This document shows, in pieces, positions 25,092-34,812 of a stretch of DNA of 64,000 nt. Numbering within the stretch: position 1 is the first letter of the stretch; each line of letters starts with the position of its first letter. Source of the DNA: Campylobacter ornithocola (lineage in GTDB: Bacteria; Campylobacterota; Campylobacteria; Campylobacterales; Campylobacteraceae); assembly GCF_013201605.1 (NCBI RefSeq), contig NZ_CP053848.1:1116001-1180000 (forward strand). Reading direction: 5' to 3'. The notes below the pieces were generated by a model. It saw only the letters and a program-made list of their open reading frames with translations. It had not been told where the DNA came from and searched no databases. Position numbers and translations under genes: made by a program.

Positions 25092-26168
25092 TTAACCAAT
25101 TTGTGCAGCAACTTCAGCAGCAAAATCTTCGGTTTTCTTTTCTAGACCTTCGCCTACTTCAAAACGAATAAATTCCACTATTTTGATAGTTCCACCTAGC
25201 TCTTTTTCTTTATCAGCAATTACTTGCTCGATAGTTTTTTTATCATCCATTACATAAAATTGACCCATTAAAGTAAGTCTACTATCAAGTTGAGAATTAT
25301 CTGCGATAAAACTATTTAATTTACCTGGAATAATATTAGGCCAAATTTTTTCTGGTTTACCTTGTGCTTGAAGCTCAGCTTTAATAGCCTCTTCAGCTAC
25401 TTGAATTACCTCTTGAGTTAATTGTTTTCTACTTGCATATTTTGGAATTTTATGCTCTGGTTTATTAGGATCTTTTAGTCTTCTTCTTTCTTCATTTTCC
25501 TTTTCTAATTCAGCAACCAAAGCTTTGTATTCATTTTCTACAAAATCCATATCAAGTTCTTCATAAGATAAATAACTTGGCTTCATTGCAGCAATATGCA
25601 TACAAATATGCTTTAAAAAATCTCCACATTTATTAGCCGTAGCTTCGCTATCACAAGCTGCAGCAATAACTACTCCTACACGACCATTAGTATGAATATA
25701 ACCATTTACTATACCATTAGTACCTGCTTTTAAAGTAGCAAATCTTCTTACAACTAGATTTTCACCAATAGTTGCAATTTGACTTTTTAAATACTCTTCA
25801 AATTTAACGCCATTGATCTCACTTGAATGTAATTCTTCAACGTTTTGTAGACTTTTAGCTTGAATATGTGCTGTTGTATCTTTTGTTAAAGCAATAAATT
25901 GTTCATTTTTAGCAACAAAATCTGTTTCTGAGTTAATTTCACTAACAGTTGCACATTTAAAATCATCACTTACTTTTACACTTACCAAACCTTCAGCAGC
26001 CAAACGATCAGCTTTTTTATCAGCTTTTCCAAGCCCTTTTTCTCTCAAAAGCTGTACTGCTTTTTCAAAATCACCATCTGTGTCTTTTAAAGCATTTTTG
26101 CAATCCATCATACCTGCGCCAGTACTTTCGCGCAGTTCTTTTACCATTTGTGCAGTGATTTCAGCCAT
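25092..26168 (-). CDS. tsf: Elongation factor Ts
   Basis: A 358-residue EF-Ts, the nucleotide exchange factor for EF-Tu. The N-terminal UBA-like domain reads VKELRESTGAGMMDCKNAL, and the core has the TDFVAKNEQF motif near residue 82 that contacts EF-Tu. It is somewhat longer than E. coli EF-Ts, as usual in epsilonproteobacteria. Its ATG shares one base with the rpsB stop, the usual rpsB-tsf coupling. Confidence 0.97.
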   Translation of the reverse strand: MAEITAQMVKELRESTGAGMMDCKNALKDTDGDFEKAVQLLREKGLGKADKKADRLAAEGLVSVKVSDDFKCATVSEINSETDFVAKNEQFIALTKDTTAHIQAKSLQNVEELHSSEINGVKFEEYLKSQIATIGENLVVRRFATLKAGTNGIVNGYIHTNGRVGVVIAAACDSEATANKCGDFLKHICMHIAAMKPSYLSYEELDMDFVENEYKALVAELEKENEERRRLKDPNKPEHKIPKYASRKQLTQEVIQVAEEAIKAELQAQGKPEKIWPNIIPGKLNSFIADNSQLDSRLTLMGQFYVMDDKKTIEQVIADKEKELGGTIKIVEFIRFEVGEGLEKKTEDFAAEVAAQIG

Positions 26169-26953
26169 TACTCTTTATCTCCTTCAAAATCTTCTTCACT
26201 CATAGCTTCTTCCAAAACTTCTTTTTTTTCTTCTTCAGAAACTGGTTGCTCTTCGCTAATCTCACCATCTTGCTCCCTTAAAGCTTTACCCTCATTGATT
26301 GCCTCAGCCATTTCTTGACAAAAAAGTTGGACTGAGCGAATCGCATCATCATTTCCTGGAATTGGAAAATCAACCAAATCAGGATCACAATTTGTATCTA
26401 ATGGAGCAACCACAGGAATTTTTAATCTATTAGCTTCTTGTACTGCAATTTTTTCTTTAACAGTATCAATAACAAAAATCATATCAGGTTGAGTTTTCAT
26501 ATATCTAATACCGCCAAGATATGCTAGCAATTTTTCTTTTTTTCTAGTAAGCATTAATGCTTCTTTTTTAGTCAAAAGCTTGATACTGCCATCTTCTTCC
26601 ATTTTTTCTATAACTTCTAATTTTCTAATAGATTGACGGATTGTTCCAAAGTTAGTCATCATACCACCAAGCCATCTGTGATTTACATAAGGCATACCAC
26701 ATTTTTCAGCATATTCTTTAATCGCTCCACCAGCTTGTTTTTTAGTACCAACAAATAAAATTGTTTTACCTTCTGCTGCAGCGTCGCGAACGATATTATA
26801 TGTATATCTAAAATATCTAAGTGTTTTTTGTAAATCAATTACATAAATACCTTTTCTTTCTCCAAAAATAAATTTTTTCATTTTTGGATTCCATCTTCTT
26901 GTTTGGTGTCCAAAGTGTACACCACACTCTAATAAATCTCTCATGCTTACCAT
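26168..26953 (-). CDS. rpsB: 30S ribosomal protein S2
   Basis: A 261-residue S2 protein. [20 protein letters not shown] opens it, and [12 protein letters not shown] and VDTNCDP-type sequence ([20 protein letters not shown]) are plain. The C-terminal 30 residues form an acidic extension ([17 protein letters not shown]). AAGGAG precedes ATG 26953 on the minus strand. The 173-base leader up to the petC terminator is where the rpsB-tsf promoter must lie; no structured autoregulatory site could be identified by eye. Confidence 0.98.
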   Translation of the reverse strand: MVSMRDLLECGVHFGHQTRRWNPKMKKFIFGERKGIYVIDLQKTLRYFRYTYNIVRDAAAEGKTILFVGTKKQAGGAIKEYAEKCGMPYVNHRWLGGMMTNFGTIRQSIRKLEVIEKMEEDGSIKLLTKKEALMLTRKKEKLLAYLGGIRYMKTQPDMIFVIDTVKEKIAVQEANRLKIPVVAPLDTNCDPDLVDFPIPGNDDAIRSVQLFCQEMAEAINEGKALREQDGEISEEQPVSEEEKKEVLEEAMSEEDFEGDKE

Positions 26954-27095
26954 GAAATTCTCCTTGAAATAAAATAATTAGGTTTATTCCTCCGCATTCT
27001 TTAACTCATAAGCAACCTAATAAGGAAATTAATGCGTGCGAAATGAAGATATAGTGTATCAAATTTTATTTTATATTTAGCTTATTGTTGAAGAA

Positions 27096-27119
27096 AAAGA
27101 ACGCCTTATGGCGTTCTTT
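27096..27119 (-). terminator. Intrinsic terminator of the petABC operon
   Basis: Perfect 10-bp stem AAAGAACGCC (27096-27105) / GGCGTTCTTT (27110-27119), four-base loop, followed on the minus strand by TTTTCTTC. It begins eight bases past the petC stop and separates petABC from rpsB-tsf. Confidence 0.9.
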
Positions 27120-27126
27120 GAGTAAA

Positions 27127-28254
27127 TTAGTGTAGTTTAGACCAAACCGATCTTTTCCAACCTATGGCAAAAATACTTAAGATGGCAAAGAATATCATGA
27201 TATAAATTCCTGTTTGTTCTCTTTCTTCTTTTTTGCTATCACCAACTTTTTCAAGATAACTAATAACTTGAGTTTGTGCTTTTTCATTTAGACCAACTCT
27301 TGGCATAGCTGTGCCATGAATTTTCTTTTGAGGCTCATTGATAAAAATTTCAAGATAACTTGCACCCTTAGAACGAATCATCATTGATAAATCTGGAGGG
27401 GTCATACCAAGATAATTTTTTAAATCACTCATGTTTGAACTTGAAACAAAACCATCATATTTTACATCATGGCATCTTCCACAAGCATTTTCAAATGTAT
27501 GTTTACTTTTAGCAAAATCAAATTCTTTTGCAATTAAAGCTGTTTTTGCTTGTTCTGAAAGTTCTTGATTTTTAGCATATTTTTCATCCAAGTCTGCTTT
27601 TAATTTAGCTTCAAATTCTTTTTCATACTCATTAGCTGTGTTTTTAAAGAACGCAATTAAATCTGCCAAATCTTGATTATCTTGTGCTTCGTCACCACTT
27701 AAAGGATAAGCAGGCATCAAGAATGGATTTTCATCATTAAATTTATGTGAAATTTGCAAAGCTTTAACCGGATCAATAATTAATGCCGTTAAAAATTTCT
27801 CATCATAAATAGCACCTGCATCACTCAAATCAGGAGGCGTTACACCTAAAGAAGAATCTGTGATAGTAGCAGGGATTCCAGCAGCTTTTACACCATGGCA
27901 TGCAATACAATTTCCTTCAAATAATTCTTTACCTTTTTGCACATTACCTTTACTAAAATCAATTTTTGCGATTTTTTCCCACAATTGTTTAGTAGCTTCT
28001 TCTTGACTTTTGGCGAGATCTAATGCTTTTTGAGCATTAGCTATAGCTTTTTCACTTCCTGAAATATTAGCATCCATCGCTGCTTTTTCTTTTAAAGCAA
28101 CTTCACCTTTGGTAAATTCCGCATCAGCTTTTGCAAAGTCAAAATTAACCGGAGTTGAAGGAGGATTCATCACTGAATGTGCATAAGGCTCAACTCCCCA
28201 ATAAACTAAACCTGTGAAAAAGACAACTACAAAAAATATTTTTAATTCTCTCAT
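27127..28254 (-). CDS. petC: Dihaem cytochrome c subunit of the ubiquinol:cytochrome c oxidoreductase
   Basis: A 375-residue membrane-anchored cytochrome with two c-type haem sites, CIACH (near residue 119) and CGRCH (near 259). An N-terminal anchor (KIFFVVVFFTGLVYW) and a C-terminal anchor (IMIFFAILSIFAIGW) place it on the periplasmic face. I start it at ATG 28254, two bases after the petB stop; a longer frame would overlap petB for about 90 bases. Dihaem cytochrome c in place of c1 is the known epsilonproteobacterial bc1 arrangement. Maturation depends on CcsBA, encoded at 46110-49340. Confidence 0.93.
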   Translation of the reverse strand: MRELKIFFVVVFFTGLVYWGVEPYAHSVMNPPSTPVNFDFAKADAEFTKGEVALKEKAAMDANISGSEKAIANAQKALDLAKSQEEATKQLWEKIAKIDFSKGNVQKGKELFEGNCIACHGVKAAGIPATITDSSLGVTPPDLSDAGAIYDEKFLTALIIDPVKALQISHKFNDENPFLMPAYPLSGDEAQDNQDLADLIAFFKNTANEYEKEFEAKLKADLDEKYAKNQELSEQAKTALIAKEFDFAKSKHTFENACGRCHDVKYDGFVSSSNMSDLKNYLGMTPPDLSMMIRSKGASYLEIFINEPQKKIHGTAMPRVGLNEKAQTQVISYLEKVGDSKKEEREQTGIYIMIFFAILSIFAIGWKRSVWSKLH

Positions 28255-28256
28255 TA

Positions 28257-29501
28257 TTAGCCCCTTTTTCTTTCCATGATAGTAATAATTGGTAATACTA
28301 CTAACAATAATAGTAAAAATACCATAGAAGCATAAAATCCTATCCAAGCATTAATTCCTGTTGGAGGAAGCTTTCCATAAACTGTTAGTACAATTAAATC
28401 TATCAATAATATCCAAAACCATACAAAAAACATTGGTCTTTCGTGTGCTGGTTTTACAACATCACTTCTATCAAGCCAAGGCAACAAGAAGAATATAATT
28501 TGTGCTACACCAAATGCTGCAAGTCCTATATCAAAAGCTTTAATACTTCCAACATCAAAGAAAAATCCTCTCAATACTTCATAACTCCACAAGAAATACC
28601 ATTCAGGATAAATATGAGGAGGAGTTTTTAAAGAATTTGCAGGGTCAAAGTTAATTGGATCCATTGCAAAGTTAAATTTAAAACATACCAAATAAAAGAA
28701 GAAAATCATAAATAAAGCAATATACATAAAGTCTTTTGCCAAAAATCCTGGCCAAAAAGGAATAACTTTAGAGCCTTTTGTATCACCTGCTAAATATTTT
28801 TCTGCTTCTAAATCAAAATCAATTTCTTCTGAAATTTCATTATTTACATGAGGAATTCTTAAAGAATAAAAGTGAAATGCAATAATTGCCAAAATTACAA
28901 TAGGTAATAAACATACATGCAACATGAAAAATCTAGTTAAAGTTGGATCAGATACTGCAAAATCCCCCCTTATCCAAACAACCAATGCATCACCTATAAA
29001 AGGAATTCCACCAAAAAGCTGTGTAATAACTTGAGCAGCCCAAAAGCTCATCTGCCCCCAAGGTAGCATGTACCCACTAAATGCTTCTGCTGAAAATACC
29101 ACAAATAAAAGCATACCGCTAATCCAAATCATCTCACGGCCTTTTTTATAAGAGCCATAATAAATTCCTGTTAGCATATGAATATATATAATCAAAAACA
29201 CAACCGAAGCAGCCACACCATGCATATGACGCCAAAGCCAACCATACTCTACCTCTTGCATGATAGTTTTATTTACACTATCAAAAGCTAAAGCCACATC
29301 TGGCTTATAATACATTACTAAGAATAAACCTGAAATAAATAAAATAGCAAAAAGAGTAGTTAAAATAACACCCATTGCCCATAAAAAGTTAATTTGCTTT
29401 GGTATCCAATATTGAGCCATTAAGACATTAAAAAGCTTGTTTACAGCTAATCTTTGATCAAGCCAATCTATAATACCATTTGCTTTTTTTATCTGCGCCA
29501 T
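28257..29501 (-). CDS. petB: Cytochrome b subunit of the bc1 complex
   Basis: A 414-residue cytochrome b with eight or nine membrane spans. Haem-ligand histidine pairs are in the WLWRHMHGVAASVVFLIIYIH and FFMLHVCLLPIVILAIIAFH helices. PDPTLTRF-type sequence (SDPTLTRF) and PEWYFLWSYEVLRG (the PEWY quinol-oxidation loop) are present. It is encoded between the Rieske protein and dihaem cytochrome c with gaps of one and two bases. Confidence 0.96.
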   Translation of the reverse strand: MAQIKKANGIIDWLDQRLAVNKLFNVLMAQYWIPKQINFLWAMGVILTTLFAILFISGLFLVMYYKPDVALAFDSVNKTIMQEVEYGWLWRHMHGVAASVVFLIIYIHMLTGIYYGSYKKGREMIWISGMLLFVVFSAEAFSGYMLPWGQMSFWAAQVITQLFGGIPFIGDALVVWIRGDFAVSDPTLTRFFMLHVCLLPIVILAIIAFHFYSLRIPHVNNEISEEIDFDLEAEKYLAGDTKGSKVIPFWPGFLAKDFMYIALFMIFFFYLVCFKFNFAMDPINFDPANSLKTPPHIYPEWYFLWSYEVLRGFFFDVGSIKAFDIGLAAFGVAQIIFFLLPWLDRSDVVKPAHERPMFFVWFWILLIDLIVLTVYGKLPPTGINAWIGFYASMVFLLLLLVVLPIITIMERKRG

Positions 29502-29502
29502 A

Positions 29503-30006
29503 TCAAGCCTCCGCGATCATTTTTTTGTATTCTGGACCTTCTTCACCTAATACTAATTTTGTCCCATCAATTCTAAAAGGAGGGATATCCAAAGGTCTTG
29601 GAGGAGGACCAAATACATTTTTACCACTAGTGTCAAATTCGCCACCATGACATGCACATTTAAATAATTTTTCACTTGGAGCATAAGCTGGAATACAGCC
29701 TAAATGTGTACAAAGACCGATAACTACAGTATAAGCAACATCACCTACAACAACATCTCTATTGCTATCTTTTGCCATATCTGCATCTTTTTTTAATATA
29801 AATATAGGCTTTTTACGCCATTCAATCGTTCTTAGCTCGCCTTCCTTCATACCAGAAAGATCTACAGTAGTAACACCTGCTGCTTTTACACTTGGGAGCG
29901 GATCCCATGTTTTTTTCATTGCAACTAATGAAAAAGCACCACCCACAGCAGCTACTGTTCCAAAGGCAAAGCCCATAAAGCTTCGTCTACTTTCAGATGT
30001 AGCCAT
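29503..30006 (-). CDS. petA: Rieske iron-sulfur subunit of the bc1 complex
   Basis: A 167-residue Rieske protein. ESRRSFMGFAFG is a twin-arginine signal that also serves as the membrane anchor. The [2Fe-2S] ligands are in CTHLGC (near residue 112) and CACHGG (near 131), and GPPPRPLDIPPF is the family Pro loop. First gene of petABC; its promoter must lie in the AT-rich 30007-30105 interval, where no clear operator was seen. Confidence 0.97.
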   Translation of the reverse strand: MATSESRRSFMGFAFGTVAAVGGAFSLVAMKKTWDPLPSVKAAGVTTVDLSGMKEGELRTIEWRKKPIFILKKDADMAKDSNRDVVVGDVAYTVVIGLCTHLGCIPAYAPSEKLFKCACHGGEFDTSGKNVFGPPPRPLDIPPFRIDGTKLVLGEEGPEYKKMIAEA

Positions 30007-30105
30007 TTTACTTCCTTTGTTTTGATTTGTATGTGAAACATAGCAGTTTATCTAAAAAAAAATAAATTTTTTCTTTTGCAAAAAAATTTTATTTAAGTTT
30101 TACTT

Positions 30106-31392
30106 TTAAAATAAATACATATTAATTTTTATTCCCAAAATTGCAAAAAACAATACAAAAATACTAAATATAAAAGCATATAAAAAATAATCTTTTAGTT
30201 TAATTTTGATATTATATTTTAACAATATTCCAAACCATAATAAAGTAGATAAAGATCCTATTGGTGTTAATTTAGAACCTATATTACAGCCTAAAATATG
30301 AATATAAATTAATTCTTTATAGTAAAAAAAATTATTAAAATAATCATTTAAAACCAAATTTCCAATCATAATAGTTGGTAAGTTATTAAAAATAGAAGAA
30401 AAAATAGCTGAAGTAAAACCTAAAACTAACAATCCTGCAAAATCATAATTACTCCAAAATTGCACCCACTGCAAAACAAATTCATTATCAATTTCTTTAT
30501 AAACACCATATACAACAACATATAATCCGAAACTAAAAATCAAAATTCCCCAAGGTGCTTTTTTTAAAATTTTAATATCAATATTTTTCTTATAATTTAA
30601 CATCATAAGAATAAAAGCAGCAGATAAAGTAAAAACACCCATAGGTATATTTACCTTATCTACAAACAAAAGTCCAATAGCAAATACAAATAAGTAAATT
30701 AAATTAAGAATAAAAATATTTTTAGAACAAGGGTTATCCGCAGTTAAAAAGTATGCATTTTTAGGTAAAATTCTTTTGGCTAAAACATTACATACCCAAG
30801 CAAATACAATAAAAACTAAAATACTAGGTATTAACATATTTTTTAAAAAAATAAAAAAATTTATATGAAAATATTCTGCTGTAATAATATTAGTTAGATT
30901 AGAAACAATCAAAGTATTAGACAAAAAATCACAACAAAAACCGATAAAAAGCAATAAGTATATGCATTTATACTTGTCATTTTTTTTATCAAATTTGAAT
31001 TTAGATATAATAGCTACAACTATAGGAGTAACAACTAAAATAGCTCCATCATTACCTAAAAAACTTGTTACAATTGAAGTGAAAATTAATAAATAAAAAA
31101 GAAGTTTTTTTAAACTTATATTGTTTCTTTTTGTTTTTGAAAATTGTAAAATTTTTATAGATACAAAATCAAAAAATCCACTTCTCTCAAGCACTAAAGA
31201 AATTAAAATCAATCCTATAAGAGTTAAAGAGCTATCCCAAATTATATTAAAAACAAAAACCATATCTTGCATATTAACTTTATTCACTACAAGACAAATT
31301 ACCGCACCCAAAATAGAATATACCCATATTGGCAAGGAAAAAGGACGCCAAAATAACAAAATTAGCGTCGATAAAAAGATCAAAAAAATCAT
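30106..31392 (-). CDS. ArsB/NhaD-superfamily membrane permease
   Basis: A 428-residue permease with about eleven membrane spans, of the ArsB/SLC13-like ion transporter superfamily. The arsenite-pump resemblance includes [15 protein letters not shown] near residue 113 and the C-terminal [18 protein letters not shown] segment, characteristic of ArsB. It occupies the position annotated arsB between petA and mnmG in C. jejuni. No arsR or arsC is adjacent, so arsenite export is not proven. Its ATG overlaps mnmG by four bases. Confidence 0.8.
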   Translation of the reverse strand: MIFLIFLSTLILLFWRPFSLPIWVYSILGAVICLVVNKVNMQDMVFVFNIIWDSSLTLIGLILISLVLERSGFFDFVSIKILQFSKTKRNNISLKKLLFYLLIFTSIVTSFLGNDGAILVVTPIVVAIISKFKFDKKNDKYKCIYLLLFIGFCCDFLSNTLIVSNLTNIITAEYFHINFFIFLKNMLIPSILVFIVFAWVCNVLAKRILPKNAYFLTADNPCSKNIFILNLIYLFVFAIGLLFVDKVNIPMGVFTLSAAFILMMLNYKKNIDIKILKKAPWGILIFSFGLYVVVYGVYKEIDNEFVLQWVQFWSNYDFAGLLVLGFTSAIFSSIFNNLPTIMIGNLVLNDYFNNFFYYKELIYIHILGCNIGSKLTPIGSLSTLLWFGILLKYNIKIKLKDYFLYAFIFSIFVLFFAILGIKINMYLF

Positions 31393-33239
31393 TTTTTCAT
31401 TTTGATATAAATATGCAAAATATCCAAAGCAGCAGGAGTGATACCACTAATTTGTGAAGCAGCAAAAATAGTTGGTGGATTAAATTTTTGCAGTTTTTCT
31501 ACTACTTCATTACTCAAACCACTCACACTTTTAAAGTCAAAATTTTCAGGGATTTTTAACTCATTTAAATTTTTCATTTTTTCTATTTGTGCTTTTTGCA
31601 TTGCTATATAATGATAATATTTTGCTTCATTTAAAATTTCATTTAAAGAATACTCATCCATATTTTTAAACATTTCATCTAAAGCTCTTAATTTTTCTAT
31701 ATTAAAACTCGCTCTTGCGACAATCTTTTGCAAACTTACCATAGAGGTGATTTTTTCCTCTTTAATGCTTTGCAAAAATTCATTGTTTTGATTGCTTGGT
31801 GTCCATGTGGTTTGAAGTAAAAACTCAAGTCCCTTATCGACATTTTGTTTTATATTGTCAATATACGTATAATCTTCTTGACTTAAAAGTTTAAAATTAT
31901 ATCCATATTCTCCAAGTCTTAAAATAGCATTTTCTTCTCTTAAAAGTAGCCTATATTCGGCTCTTGAAGTGAACATTCTATAAGGTTCTTTTGTGCCTTT
32001 CATCACCAAATCATCAATCAACACCCCTATATAAGCCTCATCACGCCTTAACACAAAAGGATCTTTTTCATCAATTGCTAAAACCGCATTCACCCCTGCC
32101 ATAAAACCTTGCACAGCAGCTTCTTCATAGCCAGTAGTTCCATTAATTTGCCCAGCACAATATAAATTTTTTATTTTTTTAGTTTCTAAAGTATGTTTTA
32201 ATTCCGTTGGATCAATATAATCATACTCTATAGCATAGCCAAAACGTGTGATTTTAGCATTTTTAAAACCTTTTATACTTCTTAACATTGCAATTTGTAC
32301 TTCATAAGGAAGCGAAGTGGAAAAACCATTAATATAATATTCTGTCGCATCTTTAGTTTGTGGTTCTATAAATAAATGATGACTTTCTTTATCACCAAAA
32401 CGATTAATTTTATCCTCTATAGAAGGACAATATCTTGGTCCTATACCTTCAATTTGCCCTGTAAAAAGCGGAGCGCGGTAAAAATTGCTTTTTATAATTT
32501 CATGTGTTTTTAAATTTGTTCTTGCTATATAACACGGAAGTTGATTAGGCTTGAAATTTTTTGTTTTAAAACTAAAAGCTTTAGGGTTTTCATCTCCAGG
32601 TTGAATTTCTAAAACACTAAAATCAATACTTTTAGCATCCACTCTTGGGCAAGTTCCTGTTTTTAATCTTCCTACTTTTAAACCACTTTGCTTTAAATAC
32701 TCACCTAAAATCACAGACGCAAGCTCGCCTACCCTACCTGCTTGAAGCTTAGTTTCGCCTACATGGATAAGCCCATTTAAAAAAGTTCCTGTTGTAAGTA
32801 TGATTTTTTTAGCAAAATATGTATTTTCTAAATTAGTTTTAACCCCTTTAAGTTCATCATTTTCAATAATCAAAGACAAAACTTGTTCTTGAGAAATTTC
32901 TAAATTTTCAAGTTTTAAAAGCATATTTCTAGCACAAACTCTATAAGCATCCATATCAATTTGTGCCCTACTTCCACGCACTGCAACACCTTTGCTTTCA
33001 TTTAAAATTCTAAATTGAATTCCAGCCTCATCGGTAATTTGTCCCATAAGTCCACCCATAGCATCAAGCTCTTTTACCAAATGTCCTTTTGCTAAGCCAC
33101 CTATGGCAGGATTACAACTTGCAGCACCAATTTGTTCGATTAAAGTTGTTAAAAGTAAAGTTTTTTTGCCCATTCTAGCAGCAGCAGCACTTGCTTCAAC
33201 CCCAGCATGTCCGCCACCTATTACGATTATATCATACAT
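31389..33239 (-). CDS. mnmG: tRNA uridine-5-carboxymethylaminomethyl modification enzyme MnmG (GidA)
   Basis: A 616-residue FAD protein that with MnmE modifies the wobble uridine of several tRNAs. The FAD motif [19 protein letters not shown] is at residues 6-24, [21 protein letters not shown] (43-63) contains the family signature, and [16 protein letters not shown] near 360 is the second one. The C-terminal helical domain ([12 protein letters not shown]) is complete. Divergent from ribE across a 122-base AT-rich gap. Confidence 0.98.
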   Translation of the reverse strand: MYDIIVIGGGHAGVEASAAAARMGKKTLLLTTLIEQIGAASCNPAIGGLAKGHLVKELDAMGGLMGQITDEAGIQFRILNESKGVAVRGSRAQIDMDAYRVCARNMLLKLENLEISQEQVLSLIIENDELKGVKTNLENTYFAKKIILTTGTFLNGLIHVGETKLQAGRVGELASVILGEYLKQSGLKVGRLKTGTCPRVDAKSIDFSVLEIQPGDENPKAFSFKTKNFKPNQLPCYIARTNLKTHEIIKSNFYRAPLFTGQIEGIGPRYCPSIEDKINRFGDKESHHLFIEPQTKDATEYYINGFSTSLPYEVQIAMLRSIKGFKNAKITRFGYAIEYDYIDPTELKHTLETKKIKNLYCAGQINGTTGYEEAAVQGFMAGVNAVLAIDEKDPFVLRRDEAYIGVLIDDLVMKGTKEPYRMFTSRAEYRLLLREENAILRLGEYGYNFKLLSQEDYTYIDNIKQNVDKGLEFLLQTTWTPSNQNNEFLQSIKEEKITSMVSLQKIVARASFNIEKLRALDEMFKNMDEYSLNEILNEAKYYHYIAMQKAQIEKMKNLNELKIPENFDFKSVSGLSNEVVEKLQKFNPPTIFAASQISGITPAALDILHIYIKMKK

Positions 33240-33361
33240 ATTTTGACCTCATTTTTATAAAAAGGCAAAAATTATATAATATTTTTTAAAATAAAATACT
33301 AAAAATGCTTTTTGAAATTTAAAAGTTTTAGATAAAATCTCATAAAAATTAAAGGTATTAA

Positions 33362-33970
33362 ATGTTTAATGGATTAATCCGCGAATTAGCCTTTGTTAAA
33401 TCATATCAAAATAACACTTTAAGATTAAAAGCAAGTTACAAACCAAAACTAGGTGATAGCATAGCAGTCAACGGTGTATGCTTAAGCGTAACAAAACTTT
33501 TTGATGATGGTTTTAATCTTGAACTTTCTTATGAAACAAGAACTCATATAGCTATTGAAAATTTAAAAGATTATGTACATATTGAACCTGCACTAGCTTA
33601 TGGTGATAGAATAGATGGGCATTTAATGCAAGGACATATTGATGGCATAGGTGAAATTATTAATATTTCTAAAAAAGAAAACGGGGTTGATTTTTATATT
33701 AAATGTCCTGATGATATACAAATTTACATGGCAAATAAAGCAAGCGTAGCCATAGATGGAGTAAGCTTAACTATCAATGAAGTTTTAAAAGATGGTATTC
33801 GCTTAACTATCATTCCTATAACCTTTAATGAAACTTTGTTTAAAAACTATACCATAGGAAGACGCGTTAATATAGAAAGCGATCTTTTAGCAAGATATAT
33901 ACACAGACAATTAAATTATAAAAAAGAAATTTCATGGCAACAAATAGACAAGATTACATCACTTTATTAG
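33362..33970 (+). CDS. ribE: Riboflavin synthase, alpha chain
   Basis: A 202-residue riboflavin synthase that dismutates two lumazines to riboflavin. It contains the expected tandem lumazine-binding repeats: MFNGLIRELAFV with SIAVNGVCLSV in the first, and HLMQGHIDGIGEI with SVAIDGVSLTINEV in the second. AAAGG precedes ATG 33362. The next gene starts 37 bases before its end. GTP cyclohydrolase II, from the same pathway, is at 60371-60931. Confidence 0.96.
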   Translation: MFNGLIRELAFVKSYQNNTLRLKASYKPKLGDSIAVNGVCLSVTKLFDDGFNLELSYETRTHIAIENLKDYVHIEPALAYGDRIDGHLMQGHIDGIGEIINISKKENGVDFYIKCPDDIQIYMANKASVAIDGVSLTINEVLKDGIRLTIIPITFNETLFKNYTIGRRVNIESDLLARYIHRQLNYKKEISWQQIDKITSLY

Positions 33971-34602
33971 AAAATGATTTTGCAAAAGCTTTTGTTGCTT
34001 TTGATCAAGATTATAATATTTTTAGAGCAAAGATTTGTAATAACATTTTTCCTTGGGAAAATTCGATAAAAAAGTGTGTATTCTTAAATCAAATTCATTC
34101 TAATATCATCACTCATTATAATAAAGATTTTCATTTTAATGCTGATGGAATAATGAGCAACGAAAAAAATGTAGCTTTATGTATTTTAAGTGCTGACTGT
34201 TTGCCTTTGCTTTTATATGATGATAAAAATAAAGCCGTAGCAGCTTTGCATTCAGGTAGAAAAGGTTGTTTTGAAAATATCTTAAAAGAAGCTGTTTTAA
34301 AAATGCAAGAAAGTTTTAACACTCAAACAAAGAATTTAAAACTCATCATTTCAGCAGGAATTTGTGCTAAAAATTATGAAATTAATGGCGAAATTTTAAA
34401 CTATAGCAAAGAAAATTTTGTGCCTTTTTTACATGAAAATAAGCTTGATTTAAAAGCATTAATTAAATTTCAAGCAAAAGAATTAGGAATTAAAGATATT
34501 TTTGATATCAATCTTTGTACTTTTGATGATGAGAGATTTTTTTCTTACAGAAAAAATCAAACTCCAAAGCGCATTGTTAGCGTAATTTATTTAAAGGATT
34601 AA
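33934..34602 (+). CDS. pgeF: PgeF/YfiH-family polyphenol oxidase-fold protein (DUF152)
   Basis: A 222-residue member of the YfiH/DUF152 family, linked to peptidoglycan editing and purine nucleoside activity. The metal-site segments are LSADCLPLLLYD near residue 91 and AALHSGRKGCFENI near 106. The second usually reads HAGWRG; the tryptophan is replaced here. The start at 33934 creates an unusual 37-base overlap with ribE, but no later in-frame start keeps the conserved N-terminus. The final YRKNQTPKRIVSVIYL is typical. Confidence 0.85.
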   Translation: MATNRQDYITLLENDFAKAFVAFDQDYNIFRAKICNNIFPWENSIKKCVFLNQIHSNIITHYNKDFHFNADGIMSNEKNVALCILSADCLPLLLYDDKNKAVAALHSGRKGCFENILKEAVLKMQESFNTQTKNLKLIISAGICAKNYEINGEILNYSKENFVPFLHENKLDLKALIKFQAKELGIKDIFDINLCTFDDERFFSYRKNQTPKRIVSVIYLKD

Positions 34603-34603
34603 A

Positions 34604-34810
34604 ATGTATGAAGTAAAAAATTTACTTGCTTTGAAAATTTTACAAAAAGCTAGAGAATTTGGCGATAATGACTTAAGCAATGAGCTTTTAATCACTCAAA
34701 TGCTAAATCATACCCCACAAACTCTAAATCAAAGCGATACTAAAAATTTAAATGAATTTATCACAACGCTTATAAATGCCAAAGAAAGAGCTAAAATGAG
34801 TAATAAATAA
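34604..34810 (+). CDS. Small hypothetical protein
   Basis: A 68-residue soluble, helical-looking protein starting two bases after pgeF with ATTTAAAGGATTAAA as ribosome-binding region. Mixed charge, no cysteines, no membrane span. The placement and spacing make it likely to be translated as the third gene of ribE-pgeF. No family recognised. Confidence 0.6.
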   Translation: MYEVKNLLALKILQKAREFGDNDLSNELLITQMLNHTPQTLNQSDTKNLNEFITTLINAKERAKMSNK

Positions 34811-34812
34811 TT

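Noticed and set aside
27127-28347. Longer petC reading frame starting inside petB
   Set aside because: It would overlap petB for about 90 bases and place extra residues ahead of the membrane anchor; ATG 28254 gives normal operon spacing.
28960-28972. C6 run as a second contingency tract (in petB)
   Set aside because: Six bases is too short for high-rate slippage and lies in an essential, conserved gene.
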